From AC-32 sp963788215 (lineage in GTDB: Bacteria; Actinomycetota; Thermoleophilia; Gaiellales; Gaiellaceae): 64,000 bases of DNA. Under the pieces are notes generated by a model that was not told the DNA's origin, searched no databases, and was given only the letters and a program-made list of their open reading frames with translations. The position numbers and the translations under genes are program-made. This document shows, in pieces, positions 15,328 to 25,379 of this stretch. The stretch's first letter is position 1. Each line of letters starts with the position of its first letter. Location: contig CAWBFX010000010.1 of NCBI GenBank assembly GCA_963788215.1, positions 434,001 to 498,000 of the forward strand. The letters are read 5' to 3'.

Positions 15328-15957
15328 TCAGGAGCCCCGGCCGATCCACTCCTCGCCGCCCTCGTAGACCTCCTTCTTCCAGAGCGGCACCGTCTCTTTG
15401 AGCGTGTCGATGGCCTCCCGGCACGCGTCGAGCGCTGCTTGGCGATGCGGTGCGGAGACGGCGATCACGACGCTCGCCTCGCCGATCTCGAGCCGGCCGA
15501 CCCGGTGGTGGATCGCGACCGCGCAGAGCTCGTGCCGCTCCTGCAGCTCGGAGGCGAGCAGCGTCATCACCTCCTCGGCCATCTCGGCGTAGGCCTCGTA
15601 CTCGAGGTGCGTCACCTCGCGGCCGCGCGACTGGCGGCGCACGGTTCCCGTGAACGTCGCGATCCCGCCCGCGCGCTCGTCGGCCACCTCGGCGACGACG
15701 GCCTCGAGCGACAGGGGCTCCTCGGTCACACGGAAGGCGCCTCCCGAGACCGGCGGGATCAGCGCGACTTCGTCGCCGTCCCGCAGTTCCCGCTCGCGCT
15801 CGGCGTACTCGCGGTTGACCGCGTAGAGGAGGCCCTCCGGCTCCTCGCCGAGATCGAGCGCGGGCCAGACGTCTGCCACCGTCGCCGCCTGGACCTCCCG
15901 AGACGACCAGCCCGCGCGCTCGCGCAAGCCGGCGAAGAGCTTCACATGGACGCCCAC
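15328..15957 (-). CDS. MoaD-MoaE fusion (both molybdopterin synthase subunits)
   Basis: 209 residues. Residues 1-73 are MoaD, a ubiquitin-like sulfur carrier ending in VALIPPVSGG. From about residue 76 it is MoaE, with ATFTGTVRRQSRGREV, APHRQAALDACREAID and the catalytic lysine region LKETVPLWKKE. Together they put the dithiolene sulfurs on precursor Z. In separate MoaD the terminal Gly-Gly must be free, so here Gly72-Gly73 is internal and cleavage after it would be needed, as for mycobacterial MoaX. GTG 15957 is 19 bp from the divergent GNAT start. Confidence 0.9.
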   Translation of the reverse strand: MGVHVKLFAGLRERAGWSSREVQAATVADVWPALDLGEEPEGLLYAVNREYAERERELRDGDEVALIPPVSGGAFRVTEEPLSLEAVVAEVADERAGGIATFTGTVRRQSRGREVTHLEYEAYAEMAEEVMTLLASELQERHELCAVAIHHRVGRLEIGEASVVIAVSAPHRQAALDACREAIDTLKETVPLWKKEVYEGGEEWIGRGS

Positions 15958-15976
15958 GACGTGAAACCTTAGGGGC

Positions 15977-16873
15977 ATGGAGTTGTCGATCGTGCGGGTT
16001 CGCAGCGACCCCGACCTCGAGGCGATGGTCGACGTCTGCCGCCTCGTCCGGCCCGAGTCGTTTCCAGCGGCAGAGAACCTGCGGCACAACCTCGACGCGA
16101 AGCCCGACCTCGCGTATCTCGTCGCCCGGCTCGGCGAGGAGGCGGTCTCCTGCGCGTATGTCGAGCCGCGCGGGTCGGTCGCGGCCGGCGACGTCGCTGT
16201 CGTCCCCGCCCGGCGCGGCCAGGGGATCGGCTCCGCAGTGCTCGCGGAGGTGTCCGGCGTGGCCGGTGAGCTCGGGAAGGACACCCTCCGGGGCGAGGTC
16301 AAGCAGAGCGATCCCGAGTCGCGCGCGTACCTCGAGCGGCGCGGCTTCGCCGCGGTCGGAGCGGAGCAGGCGGTCGTGCTGGAGCTGGCAGGGCTGGAGC
16401 CGCCCGAGGTCGATCCGCCGCCGGGCGTGCGCATCGTCTCGCGCGCCGAGGAGCCGGACCGGCTCGAGGAGATGTACGCAGTCGCGGTTCAGGCCGACGA
16501 GGACATCCCCGGCTCGACCGGGGAGTCGGATTTCGCGAACTGGCGCGCGCACGAGATCGACAGGGCCGTGACGCCGCCCGAGTTCTGCTTCATCGCCCTC
16601 GCGGGAGACGAGGTAGTCGGGTATGCGTCCTTGCAGGTCCACCGCCACCAGACGTTCCACGGCCTGACTGCGACGCGGCGCGACTGGCGCCGGCGCGGGG
16701 TCGCGAGCGCGCTCAAGCGCGCCGAGATCGCGGCCGCCAAGGCGGCCGGGCTCAGCCGGTTGCTCACCGAGAGCGAGGAGAGGAACGAGCCGATGCGCAA
16801 GCTGAACGAGAAGCTCGGCTACGTGCCCGCCCCGGAGTGGAGCACGGTCGTGATGCAGGGGCCGCTCCGGTAG
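15977..16873 (+). CDS. Tandem GNAT-family N-acetyltransferase
   Basis: 298 residues with two GNAT folds. The first (about 1-145) has the acetyl-CoA loop VVPARRGQGIGSAVL. The second (about 150-298) has TATRRDWRRRGVASALKRAE and ends NEPMRKLNEKLGYVPAPEW. Both carry the R/QxxGxG/A loop, so both may bind CoA. The substrate is unknown. It starts at ATG 15977, divergent from moaDE with overlapping promoters, and lies 19 bp before the mutase gene, which has its own -10 box. Confidence 0.85.
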   Translation: MELSIVRVRSDPDLEAMVDVCRLVRPESFPAAENLRHNLDAKPDLAYLVARLGEEAVSCAYVEPRGSVAAGDVAVVPARRGQGIGSAVLAEVSGVAGELGKDTLRGEVKQSDPESRAYLERRGFAAVGAEQAVVLELAGLEPPEVDPPPGVRIVSRAEEPDRLEEMYAVAVQADEDIPGSTGESDFANWRAHEIDRAVTPPEFCFIALAGDEVVGYASLQVHRHQTFHGLTATRRDWRRRGVASALKRAEIAAAKAAGLSRLLTESEERNEPMRKLNEKLGYVPAPEWSTVVMQGPLR

Positions 16874-16880
16874 CAGGACA

Positions 16881-16886
16881 TACGAT
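16881..16886 (+). promoter_or_regulatory. -10 box, leaderless promoter
   Basis: TACGAT followed by 6 nt and ATG 16893 of the mutase gene. The transcript would begin at or within a base or two of the start codon. Confidence 0.6.
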
Positions 16887-16892
16887 TGCCGC

Positions 16893-18470
<1,578 letters not shown>

Positions 18471-18484
18471 CCTCGGGCTGAAAC

Positions 18485-19474
18485 GTGCGGGTTCTTCTCG
18501 TCTCGCAGATGTATCCAGGGCCGGAAGATCCCGACCTCGGCGTCTTCGTCGCCCAGATCGAGCGCGCGCTGCGTGCGCGCGGGCACGAGGTCGAGCTCGC
18601 GGTGCTCGACCGGCGCGGGGGCGGCAAGCGCCGTTACGCAGCCTTGGCCCGCCGCGCCTACGAGGCTGCGCGCCGCTTTCAGCCGGACGTCGTCTACGCG
18701 CACTTCCTCGTCCCGAGCGGTTTGATCGCCGGGCTCGCGGGCCGCGCACCGCTGGTGGTGACCGCGCACGGCCGCGACGTGCGCAACGTCGGCGCGATCC
18801 CGGGCATCCGCACGCTCACCAGTCGCACGGTCGCCCGCGCATCGGCCGTGATCGCCGTCTCCGACTACCTGCGGCGCGAGCTCGAGGCGAAGGTGCCCGA
18901 GGCCCGGGGCAAGACCGAGGTGATCGACTCGGGCGTCGACCTGGAGCGCTTCCGCGTCGAGCCGGCGCCGGACGGCGAGCCGTCGTTCCTCTGTCTAGGC
19001 GCGCTCACCGAGCGTAAGAACGTCGTCCGCCTGGCCGACGCGTTCAAGCAGCTGCCGGCCGGGACGCTGACCTTCGTCGGCGACGGCCCGCTCCGGCGAC
19101 GGCTCGAAGGCCGGCCGAGAGTCGAGCTCGTCGCCGGCATACCGCACGACCAGGTGCCCGCCCGCATCGCGCAGGCGCGGGTCGTCTGCCAGCCGAGCCT
19201 CGTCGAGCCGCTCGGCCAGGCGCTCCTCGAGGCGATGGCGTGCGGCCGGCCCGTCGTCGCGACGCGGATCGGCGGCCCGCCCGAGTTCGTGCCGCCCGAG
19301 GCCGGCATCCTCGTCGACCCGCTCGACGTGGACGCGCTCGCGGAGGCGCTCGCCGCGGCCGCGGAGCTTCCCTGCCCGAGCCCAGAGGCAAGAGCCGCCG
19401 CCGAGCTGCATGACGTCGCGCTGCAAGCGGCCCGGATCGAGGGTGTTCTCGAGCGCGCCGCGGGACGATCCTAG
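18485..19474 (+). CDS. Glycosyltransferase family 4
   Basis: 329 residues from GTG. It has the GT-B fold: N-terminal MRVLLVSQMYPGPEDPDLGV with VVTAHGRDV, and the donor domain with FLCLGALTERKNVVRLADAF, GDGPLRRRL and the E-x7-E element EPLGQALLEAMACGRPVVAT. It transfers a sugar from a nucleotide donor to a lipid, glycan or small molecule; the acceptor cannot be told. It is 14 bp after the mutase gene. Cytosolic or membrane-associated. Confidence 0.88.
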   Translation: MRVLLVSQMYPGPEDPDLGVFVAQIERALRARGHEVELAVLDRRGGGKRRYAALARRAYEAARRFQPDVVYAHFLVPSGLIAGLAGRAPLVVTAHGRDVRNVGAIPGIRTLTSRTVARASAVIAVSDYLRRELEAKVPEARGKTEVIDSGVDLERFRVEPAPDGEPSFLCLGALTERKNVVRLADAFKQLPAGTLTFVGDGPLRRRLEGRPRVELVAGIPHDQVPARIAQARVVCQPSLVEPLGQALLEAMACGRPVVATRIGGPPEFVPPEAGILVDPLDVDALAEALAAAAELPCPSPEARAAAELHDVALQAARIEGVLERAAGRS

Positions 19475-19521
19475 ACTTTTCGCGCAACGAAAATTCCTGC
19501 AGGATCGTTGTTTCTCTCTAG

Positions 19522-19911
19522 ATGGAGGCTGTCGCCATCACGCCGGGCAAGATCACAGTCCTGATCGCGGACGACCATCGCCTGTTCGCGGACGCGCTCG
19601 AGGCGATCCTCGCTACCGACGGGCGTTTCGAGGTCGTCGGCAAGGCGCACGACGGCGAGTCGGCGGTGCAATTGGCCGGCACGACGAAGCCGGATGTCGT
19701 CCTGATGGACATCGCGATGCCCGGCGTCGACGGTGTCGAGGCGACCAGGCGAATCCGCAAGCGCAGGAAGTCGACGGCGGTCCTGATCCTGACCGGTTCC
19801 AACGCACGTCACGACGTCGACCGCGCGCGCAGGGCCGGCGCCGCGGCCTACGTGACGAAGGACCGGATCGCCTCCCAGCTCGTCGAGGCGATCGTCGAGC
19901 TGGCCGGTTGA
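19522..19911 (+). CDS. Single-domain response regulator
   Basis: 129 residues, a receiver domain only. Acidic pocket Asp17-Asp18 (LIADDHR), phosphoacceptor Asp63 (VVLMDIAMP), Thr in LILTGSN and Lys in AYVTKDR are all present. It closely resembles the receiver half of NarL regulators, but the LuxR helix-turn-helix is missing, since the stop follows directly after the receiver. It probably acts by protein contact or as a phosphate sink. No kinase is adjacent. Confidence 0.88.
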   Translation: MEAVAITPGKITVLIADDHRLFADALEAILATDGRFEVVGKAHDGESAVQLAGTTKPDVVLMDIAMPGVDGVEATRRIRKRRKSTAVLILTGSNARHDVDRARRAGAAAYVTKDRIASQLVEAIVELAG

Positions 19912-19927
19912 TTCTGTGGGACGCTGC

Positions 19928-19933
19928 TACCCT
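19928..19933 (+). promoter_or_regulatory. -10 box, leaderless promoter of secG
   Basis: TACCCT followed by 8 nt and the GTG start of secG at 19942. It gives a transcript with essentially no leader. Confidence 0.55.
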
Positions 19934-19941
19934 GGATCGCC

Positions 19942-20163
19942 GTGCTCGCAGTCCTCGCAGTCCTGCACGTCCTGATCTCGATCGCCCTGATCGTGCTGAT
20001 CCTGATGCACTCCGGGCGCGACACCGGCTTCGCCGGAATGGGCTTCACGCCCGCCTCGCAGGGCGGGACGCACATCGTCGAGCGCAACCTCACCCGCCTC
20101 ACGGTCGTCGTCGGACTGCTCTTCGTCGCGAACACGATCGCGCTCTTCCACGCGCTCAAGTAG
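19942..20163 (+). CDS. secG: Protein translocase subunit SecG
   Basis: 73 residues. Two transmembrane helices, VLHVLISIALIVLILMHSG and VVVGLLFVANTIALFHAL, flank a short cytoplasmic loop with the family pattern GFTPASQGG. SecG assists the SecYE channel in protein export across the cytoplasmic membrane. GTG start with its own leaderless-type promoter. The solute-binding lipoprotein frame follows immediately. Confidence 0.9.
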   Translation: MLAVLAVLHVLISIALIVLILMHSGRDTGFAGMGFTPASQGGTHIVERNLTRLTVVVGLLFVANTIALFHALK

Positions 20164-20177
20164 CGGCGCTTCTGGTC

Positions 20178-20957
20178 GTGCTCGCGGCCGCCGGCTGCGG
20201 GAGCGCGAGCGAGCCCGCGGCCAAGCTGCCCGTCCCGCGCGGGAAGCTGATTCTGGTCGGCGTGACGAAGCCGCCGGCGCAGCGCGTTCCCGGCGTCGAG
20301 TTCGTACGGGCTGACCCGCACCGGGCGCTCGAGCTCTTCCGCCGCGGAAAGCTCGACGTGGCCCCGGTTCCGCTCGGCGACATCCAGCGTGTCCTTCGTG
20401 ATCGTGCGCTTCGGCCCCACGTCCGGATCACGCGTCTGAACGCGGTCGATCTCGTCGCAGCGGAGCCGGGAGGCGCGCTCGCGCGTGACCCCAAGCTGCT
20501 CAAGGCCTATTCCGACACCGCAGACCGGGCCGACTACCAGGCGCTCGTCCCCGAGCTCGAGGCCCCTCCGGCCGAGACGCTGACCGGACCGGTCAAGCCG
20601 AACGCGCGCGCCGCGGCCGTGGCGTTCAGCCGGGCGCGCAAGCAGATCGCGAGCCTGCCGCGCGTCGCCGTCCGCTTCGCGATGCCGCGCCAGCCGCAAC
20701 TCGCCTACGGCGCGAACCTGCTCGTCGGCGCCTGGCGTGACCTCGGCCTCGGTGCGTACGTCGGCAAAGGCCGGCCGGACGCCCGCTTCGTGCGGGTCTT
20801 CGACCCGAGGCCCGACCCCGGCAGCAAGGTAATCCCGATCGCGTGGGCCGTCGACGCGCACCTCGTCTCTGCGCGCATCAAAGGCTGGCGCGAAAGCGGC
20901 CGCGGCGTCGTCGACTACCGCGCTCTCAAGTTCCAGGCCCACCGCCGACGCCCGTGA
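20178..20957 (+). CDS. Probable solute-binding lipoprotein (OppA-like), start uncertain
   Basis: About 259 residues. The lipobox LLVVLAAAGC is clear, followed by a polar linker and a region (VRFAMPRQPQLAYGANLLVG) resembling C-terminal parts of periplasmic peptide-binding proteins. At under 300 residues it is short for that family, so it may be a divergent or truncated relative. No ATG, GTG or TTG gives a full signal peptide. GTG 20178 leaves only six residues before the Cys, and upstream the frame overlaps secG. A rare start codon or an early frameshift is possible. The 3' end overlaps tldE by 32 bp (convergent). Confidence 0.55.
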   Translation: MLAAAGCGSASEPAAKLPVPRGKLILVGVTKPPAQRVPGVEFVRADPHRALELFRRGKLDVAPVPLGDIQRVLRDRALRPHVRITRLNAVDLVAAEPGGALARDPKLLKAYSDTADRADYQALVPELEAPPAETLTGPVKPNARAAAVAFSRARKQIASLPRVAVRFAMPRQPQLAYGANLLVGAWRDLGLGAYVGKGRPDARFVRVFDPRPDPGSKVIPIAWAVDAHLVSARIKGWRESGRGVVDYRALKFQAHRRRP

Positions 20958-22284
20958 TGTCGAAGCGGTGGGTGGCGACGGCCGGCGCGAGCACGCCGTT
21001 GGGGTAGCGCTCGTCGTAGAACGAGGTCTCGTTGACGAGCGTCGGCTCCCGGGTCAGGCCGTGCAGCTGCTCGAGCATCGCGGGCACCGAGACCGTGAAG
21101 CGCAGGTTCACGAGCGGGTCGGCGATCTTGCCGCCGCGGACGCGGAAGGTGCCGTCACGCGTCATCCCCGTGATCACGCCCTCTCGCGGGTTGACGATGC
21201 TCAGGTAGTGCAGCCGCGTGATGTAGATCCCGTCGCCGACGCGCTCGGCGAGCTCCTCCGTCGAGCCCGCGTCACCGCCTCCGATCGAGAGCGCAAACGG
21301 GATCGGGCCCCACTGCTTCGCAGAGGCGGGTGGCGCGTTTCCTGTCGATCGCCCGCCGTCACCGGCCTCTCCGGCCGTCCGGCGATCCCAGAGAACCCCA
21401 CGCAGCACGCCGTTCTCGACGAGCTCGACGCGCTCCTTGGGCGTGCCCTCGAAGTCGAACGCCTTCGGCAGCCCGCGCGGGTCGAGCGAGTCCTCGGCCA
21501 GCGAGAAGCGCTCGTCGAAGACCTTCTCGCCGACCTTGCCCGCGGCGAAGCTGCGCTCCTCGATCAGCCCGCGCGCGCCGAAGGCGTCGTAGGCGAAGTA
21601 GAGGAGCAGCTCGGCGACGGCGTACGGCTCGAGCACCGCGGCGTATGACCCGGGCTCGAGCTCGATCGCGCCGCGCGTGCGCTCGGCTTTCTCGACGGCG
21701 CGCTCGGCGGTCGCGACCGGGTCGACCCCGGACAACCGCCAGGATGTCTCCTCCGCGTAGCCCGACGCACCGTCGACGGCGGCGAGCGTGAGGACGCCCG
21801 CGTCGGTCATCGCCTGCCGGTGCGCGAGCCCGCCGGTCGAGGCGAGCGCGAGCTCGGTCAGACCGCTTGTGAAGTAGCCGTAGAGGTCGAGGCTGGACGC
21901 GTCGATCGCCGCCGCGGCGAGGCGCGCCTGCTCCTCGGGCGGAAGCGACGCCGTCTCCTCGTCATAGCCCTCGATCGGCGGGAGCTCCGCCGCCGGCGCG
22001 AACCCCGCGAAGGCCGGGTCGGCCGGTGCGCTGTCCGCCGCCTCGCCGGCGCGGGCGGCAAGCGCCTTGAGCGCGTCGTCGTCGGTGCGGTTCGAGGCCG
22101 CGAGGCCGAGCCGCCCGTCGCGGACGACCTGCAGCTCGACGACCTCGTTCTCGATCAGCGTCGGCTGGTGGACCTCGGAGCCGGCGAACCGCGCCTGGCC
22201 CGAGCGCTCCCTGTTGACGAGCGCGAGCGCCTCGTCCGCGTCCGCGGCGCGAACCGCGCGCTCTGCCAGTTCGAGGGCGTCCAT
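20926..22284 (-). CDS. pmbA: TldE/PmbA family metalloprotease-like protein
   Basis: 452 residues from ATG 22284. The N-terminal domain (ERAVRAADADEALALVNRER) and C-terminal domain (GSYAAVLEPYAVAELLLYFA, DFEGTPKERVELVENGVLRG, GDGIYITRLHYLSIVNPREG) fit TldE. It lacks the HExxxH zinc motif, as expected for the non-catalytic partner of TldD. TldD/TldE heterodimers trim peptides, for example in RiPP maturation or antitoxin turnover. The start overlaps the stop of tldD by one base (TGATG), so the two are coupled. Confidence 0.9.
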   Translation of the reverse strand: MDALELAERAVRAADADEALALVNRERSGQARFAGSEVHQPTLIENEVVELQVVRDGRLGLAASNRTDDDALKALAARAGEAADSAPADPAFAGFAPAAELPPIEGYDEETASLPPEEQARLAAAAIDASSLDLYGYFTSGLTELALASTGGLAHRQAMTDAGVLTLAAVDGASGYAEETSWRLSGVDPVATAERAVEKAERTRGAIELEPGSYAAVLEPYAVAELLLYFAYDAFGARGLIEERSFAAGKVGEKVFDERFSLAEDSLDPRGLPKAFDFEGTPKERVELVENGVLRGVLWDRRTAGEAGDGGRSTGNAPPASAKQWGPIPFALSIGGGDAGSTEELAERVGDGIYITRLHYLSIVNPREGVITGMTRDGTFRVRGGKIADPLVNLRFTVSVPAMLEQLHGLTREPTLVNETSFYDERYPNGVLAPAVATHRFDITGVGGGPGT

Positions 22285-23718
22285 CAGCTGCGGAAGCCGA
22301 CCTGCACGTTGCGAAAGCGGGCGGGAGACGTCCCGTGCGAGACGTGCGCGTACTGGCCCGGCTGGCCCTTGCCGCAGTTCGTCAGCCCGCGCAGCACCCA
22401 TTCGTCGCGGCCGCCGACGGCGTCGAGCGAAGCCCAGAAGACCGGGGTCTGACCCGTGTAGGTCGCGTCGCGCAGCATCCGGCCGAGCTTGCCGTTCTTG
22501 ATCTCCCACGCGATCTGCGTGCCGAACTGGAAGTTGAGCCGTTTGTCGTCGATCGACCAGCTCTTGTTCGTCTCGAGGTAGATGCCGTCCTCGACGCCGG
22601 CGATCAGCTCCTCGAGCGAGCCCTCGCCCGGCTCGAGGTTGAGGTTCGTCATGCGGACGAGCGGCATCCGGCTCCAGCCGTCTGCGCGCATCGAGCCGCC
22701 CGCCCCGCTGCCGATCCGGGCCGCGGTCTCACGCGAGGTCAGGAAGCTGCGCAGGACGCCCTCCGCGACCACCGGCTCGCTCTGTGCAGGCACGCCCTCG
22801 TCGTCGTAGGCGAAGGTGCCGAGCCCGCCCGGTGTGGTCGCGTCGGCAGTGATGTTCATGTGCTCGGAGCCGTAGCGCAGCGAGCCGAGATCGTCCGGCT
22901 TGAGGAAGCTCGTGCCCGCGTAGGCGGCCTCGGTGCCGTAGACCCGATCGAGCTCCGTCGGGTGGCCCACCGACTCGTGAACCTGCAGCTCCATCTGCTC
23001 GGAGTCGACGACGATCGTCGTGATCCCGGCCGGGCACGGGTCGGCGCGGAGGAGAGCGGCGGCTTGCTCGCCGACGCGCGGCGCTTCGCGCTCGAGCGCG
23101 AGCGACTCGACGTACTCCCAGCCGGCCTGCGCGCTCGAGCCGCCGTGCGCGCTCGGGTGGCTGCGGATCTGCGTGATGCCGTCGCCTGCGGCCATCGCGT
23201 CGATCCCGGCGCCGCACTCGACGATCTCCTGGTCGATCGCGGCGCCGTCCGAGGAGACGAACAGCTTCTGCTCACGCTGCGCGCGCAGGAAGGCGGCGGT
23301 CACCTTGACGCCGTCGTGCTCCATGCCCTGCTCGGCCCGCAGGCACTGCTCGACCTTGTCGGCGAGCGAGATCGCGAACGGGTCCTTCTCGACCGGCGTC
23401 CGGTACTGAGCCCTGGACGGGCTCCACGGGCGCGAGCGCGCGGTCGTGCCCACCCGCCGCCGCTTGCGCGAAGGCCGCGGCCCGCTGGGCCGTCGCCTGG
23501 GCGCTCTCGGCGCTCAGCCGGTTGTCGCAGGCGAAGCCCCAGGCGCCGCCCACGAGCACGCGGACGCCGATCCCCTCGCTCTCGACGTCGTCGAGCCGGT
23601 CGACCCGTTGGTTCCTGGTCGCGACCGTCTGGCTGCGCCGCTGGAGGACACGCGCGTCGGCATAGGACGCGCCGGCGGCGAGAGCCGCGGACACCGCCTC
23701 GTCGCAGAGCTCCCGCAC
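22284..23718 (-). pseudogene. tldD: TldD metalloprotease, interrupted by one frameshift
   Basis: The C-terminal 375 residues (minus strand, up to 23408) hold the zinc site HESVGH in QMELQVHESVGHPTELDRVY and the third ligand in GLTNCGKGQPGQ. The N-terminal part (23718-23410, starting GTG, VRELCDEAVSAALAAGASYA) is in another frame. The join should read PVEPVQG-QYRTPVEKDPF, but an extra base (A on the plus strand, about 23409) shifts it. Removing that one base restores a normal 477-residue TldD. This is either an assembly or sequencing error or a very recent lesion; the rest of the gene shows no decay. The coupled tldE is intact. Confidence 0.85.
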
Positions 23719-23756
23719 CGGGCGAAGACTAACCTCGCGGCTACAATGGTCGCCGC

Positions 23757-23771
23757 GCGCTGGTGGCGGAA
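23757..23771 (+). repeat. Truncated 5' copy of the tRNA-Leu gene with its promoter
   Basis: GCGCTGGTGGCGGAA is identical to the first 15 nt of the tRNA-Leu gene at 23917. Its -10 box TACAAT at 23742 matches the TACACT box before the real gene. The rest of the tRNA is missing and is replaced by a hairpin-rich sequence (CCCGC/GCGGG near 23790). Probably the scar of a partial duplication or an excised insertion. Confidence 0.7.
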
Positions 23772-23916
23772 CAACGTCGCGAAGTCCGCCCGCTTCGCGG
23801 GCATGACGACTTCGCGCCGGATTAGGTGCTCTCCGGTTGCCGCGCCGAGCTGAGCCGAGCAAAGCCCGGCTCAGCGGCGAATCGAGTCCACGGCGCCGTC
23901 GCTACACTTCGCCGGC

Positions 23917-24002
<86 letters not shown>

Positions 24003-24106
24003 TGAGTCCTTCAGATCGGCTTGGAAGCGGCGGCTGCTCACCTTCGGGTGACAGCCACGCTGGCCCAGGTCAGGGATGTGTCGCTCGGGCTGCGAGAATC
24101 CGGTTC

Positions 24107-24784
24107 TTGACCGAAGCGCGGCTTGAGGACGCTGGCTCCGGGCTCGCCCCCGTCACCGAGGGCTGGTTCATCGTCAACGTGCGCGATGCCGAGTGGTTCA
24201 CTTCGGAGACGAGGGGCGCGGCGTGCTGGTTCGCGAACGAGTACGGCGACTCGCCGGTGGAATTCCCGCAGTTCGGGATCAACGTGACCATCCTCGAGCC
24301 TGGCCAGAGCGGGGTCTATCACGCCGAGTCGAATCAGGAGGCGTTCCTCGTTCTCGGAGGCGAGTGCAGGCTGCTCGTCGAGGGCGAGGAGCGACGCCTT
24401 CGAGCCTGGGACTTCTTCCACTCGCCTCCCTGGACGGAGCACGCGTTCGTCGGAGCCGGCGACGGACCGTGCGTGATCCTGATGGTTGGCGCTCACGTAG
24501 GTCCGGAAGTGCGCTACCCGGTCTCGGAACTCGCGGCGCGCTACGGGGCGAGCGTGGAGAAGGAGACATCCGATCCGGAGCAGGTCTATGCGACTGCGGA
24601 GCGGTTCCGGCGAGGGCGGCCTCCAACTGGTCCCGCCTGCCCTGGGGCTAGAGCCGGTCGCGGTCAACGATTGCGCGTGACGCGCATGTTGGCGGCGATC
24701 CAGCGCTTCCGCGCCCGTTCGAGCAGTGGGCGCAAACGACGAATCTCGCTCTCGTCTTCCTCTGCGGACGCGGTTTCCATCTGA
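24107..24784 (+). CDS. Cupin-domain protein, probably frameshifted near its end
   Basis: Up to 225 residues from TTG 24107. The cupin barrel spans about residues 55-130: GVYHAESNQEAFLVLGGECR (metal-binding HxxxxxE type) and the second motif DFFHSPPWTEHAFVGAGDGP. The tail EKETSDPEQVYATAERFRRG is typical of a family that then ends RPPxxxxWLPx. Here that ending (NWSRLPWG, stop at 24651) lies in the next frame, so a one-base indel near 24623 is likely and the native end is probably 24651. As read, the frame runs on to 24784 and overlaps the convergent small gene. Function unknown. Confidence 0.7.
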   Translation: MTEARLEDAGSGLAPVTEGWFIVNVRDAEWFTSETRGAACWFANEYGDSPVEFPQFGINVTILEPGQSGVYHAESNQEAFLVLGGECRLLVEGEERRLRAWDFFHSPPWTEHAFVGAGDGPCVILMVGAHVGPEVRYPVSELAARYGASVEKETSDPEQVYATAERFRRGRPPTGPACPGARAGRGQRLRVTRMLAAIQRFRARSSSGRKRRISLSSSSADAVSI

Positions 24785-24864
24785 TTCTGCAACGTCAGGA
24801 AACGCTGGTGCAGCGCGATCTCTTCGGCTCTCGGCTCATGACCGTGATCGAAGTCAGGGGGCAT
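24664..24864 (-). CDS. Small charged helical protein, unknown
   Basis: 66 residues from ATG 24864: a polar start MPPDFDHGHEPRAEEIALHQ, then an amphipathic helix rich in Glu, Arg and Leu (EDESEIRRLRPLLERARKRW). No known motif. Its stop is 12 bp from the probable true end of the convergent cupin gene, which supports both being real genes. Low-complexity helical composition means chance coding is not fully excluded. Confidence 0.45.
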   Translation of the reverse strand: MPPDFDHGHEPRAEEIALHQRFLTLQNQMETASAEEDESEIRRLRPLLERARKRWIAANMRVTRNR

Positions 24865-24896
24865 TCCGGAACGCCGGCGAGGCGAGCGACGTGCGC

Positions 24897-25337
24897 CTAG
24901 AGCTCGACTACTGGATCGCCGACGCGGATGACGCCACCCACGAGGACGTCGGCATTGATCCCAGCTCGATGAGTCAGCTCCTTGATGATCCCCGGCCGCG
25001 TCATCTCCTCCAGATGCCGACACGGCTCGCAGAGCTCTACACCGAGGCACTCGACCTCGCCGACCCGGAACCGTTTGCCGACGAGGCTGTTCACGTCCAC
25101 GTCGCGCACCGTCACCTGCCGGCGAGTCTCTCCCGGCATCAGTCCGACGTCCTCGACGACCTCGGCGGAAACGAGCGTCAGCGCTTGGCCTGGCGAGGCT
25201 CCGTCGGCATGGAAATGACGGTCGCCTTCGAGCCCCTTTCCGGCAACTGCTCGTACTGAGTCGACCGTCCACAGTTCCGGCTTACGAGCGGCGCCGAGAT
25301 GGATCGCCTCCACTGGCATTGGGTGATCATGCACCAA
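24897..25337 (-). CDS. MOSC-domain protein
   Basis: About 146 residues. The beta-barrel has the MOSC signature GKGLEGDRHF near residue 33, then GQALTLVSAEVVED and the conserved cysteine in CLGVELCEPCRHLEEMTRPG, which in this superfamily carries sulfur or binds the molybdenum cofactor. Stand-alone small MOSC proteins (YiiM/YuaD type) are linked to molybdenum-cofactor-dependent reduction. The start is uncertain among TTG 25337, GTG 25334 and ATG 25319. It lies 9 kb from moaDE and is not operonic with it. Confidence 0.85.
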   Translation of the reverse strand: MVHDHPMPVEAIHLGAARKPELWTVDSVRAVAGKGLEGDRHFHADGASPGQALTLVSAEVVEDVGLMPGETRRQVTVRDVDVNSLVGKRFRVGEVECLGVELCEPCRHLEEMTRPGIIKELTHRAGINADVLVGGVIRVGDPVVEL

Positions 25338-25379
25338 CTGCGGTTTGGAGCATGCGACGGCGCGTAGTCGCGAACGGCT

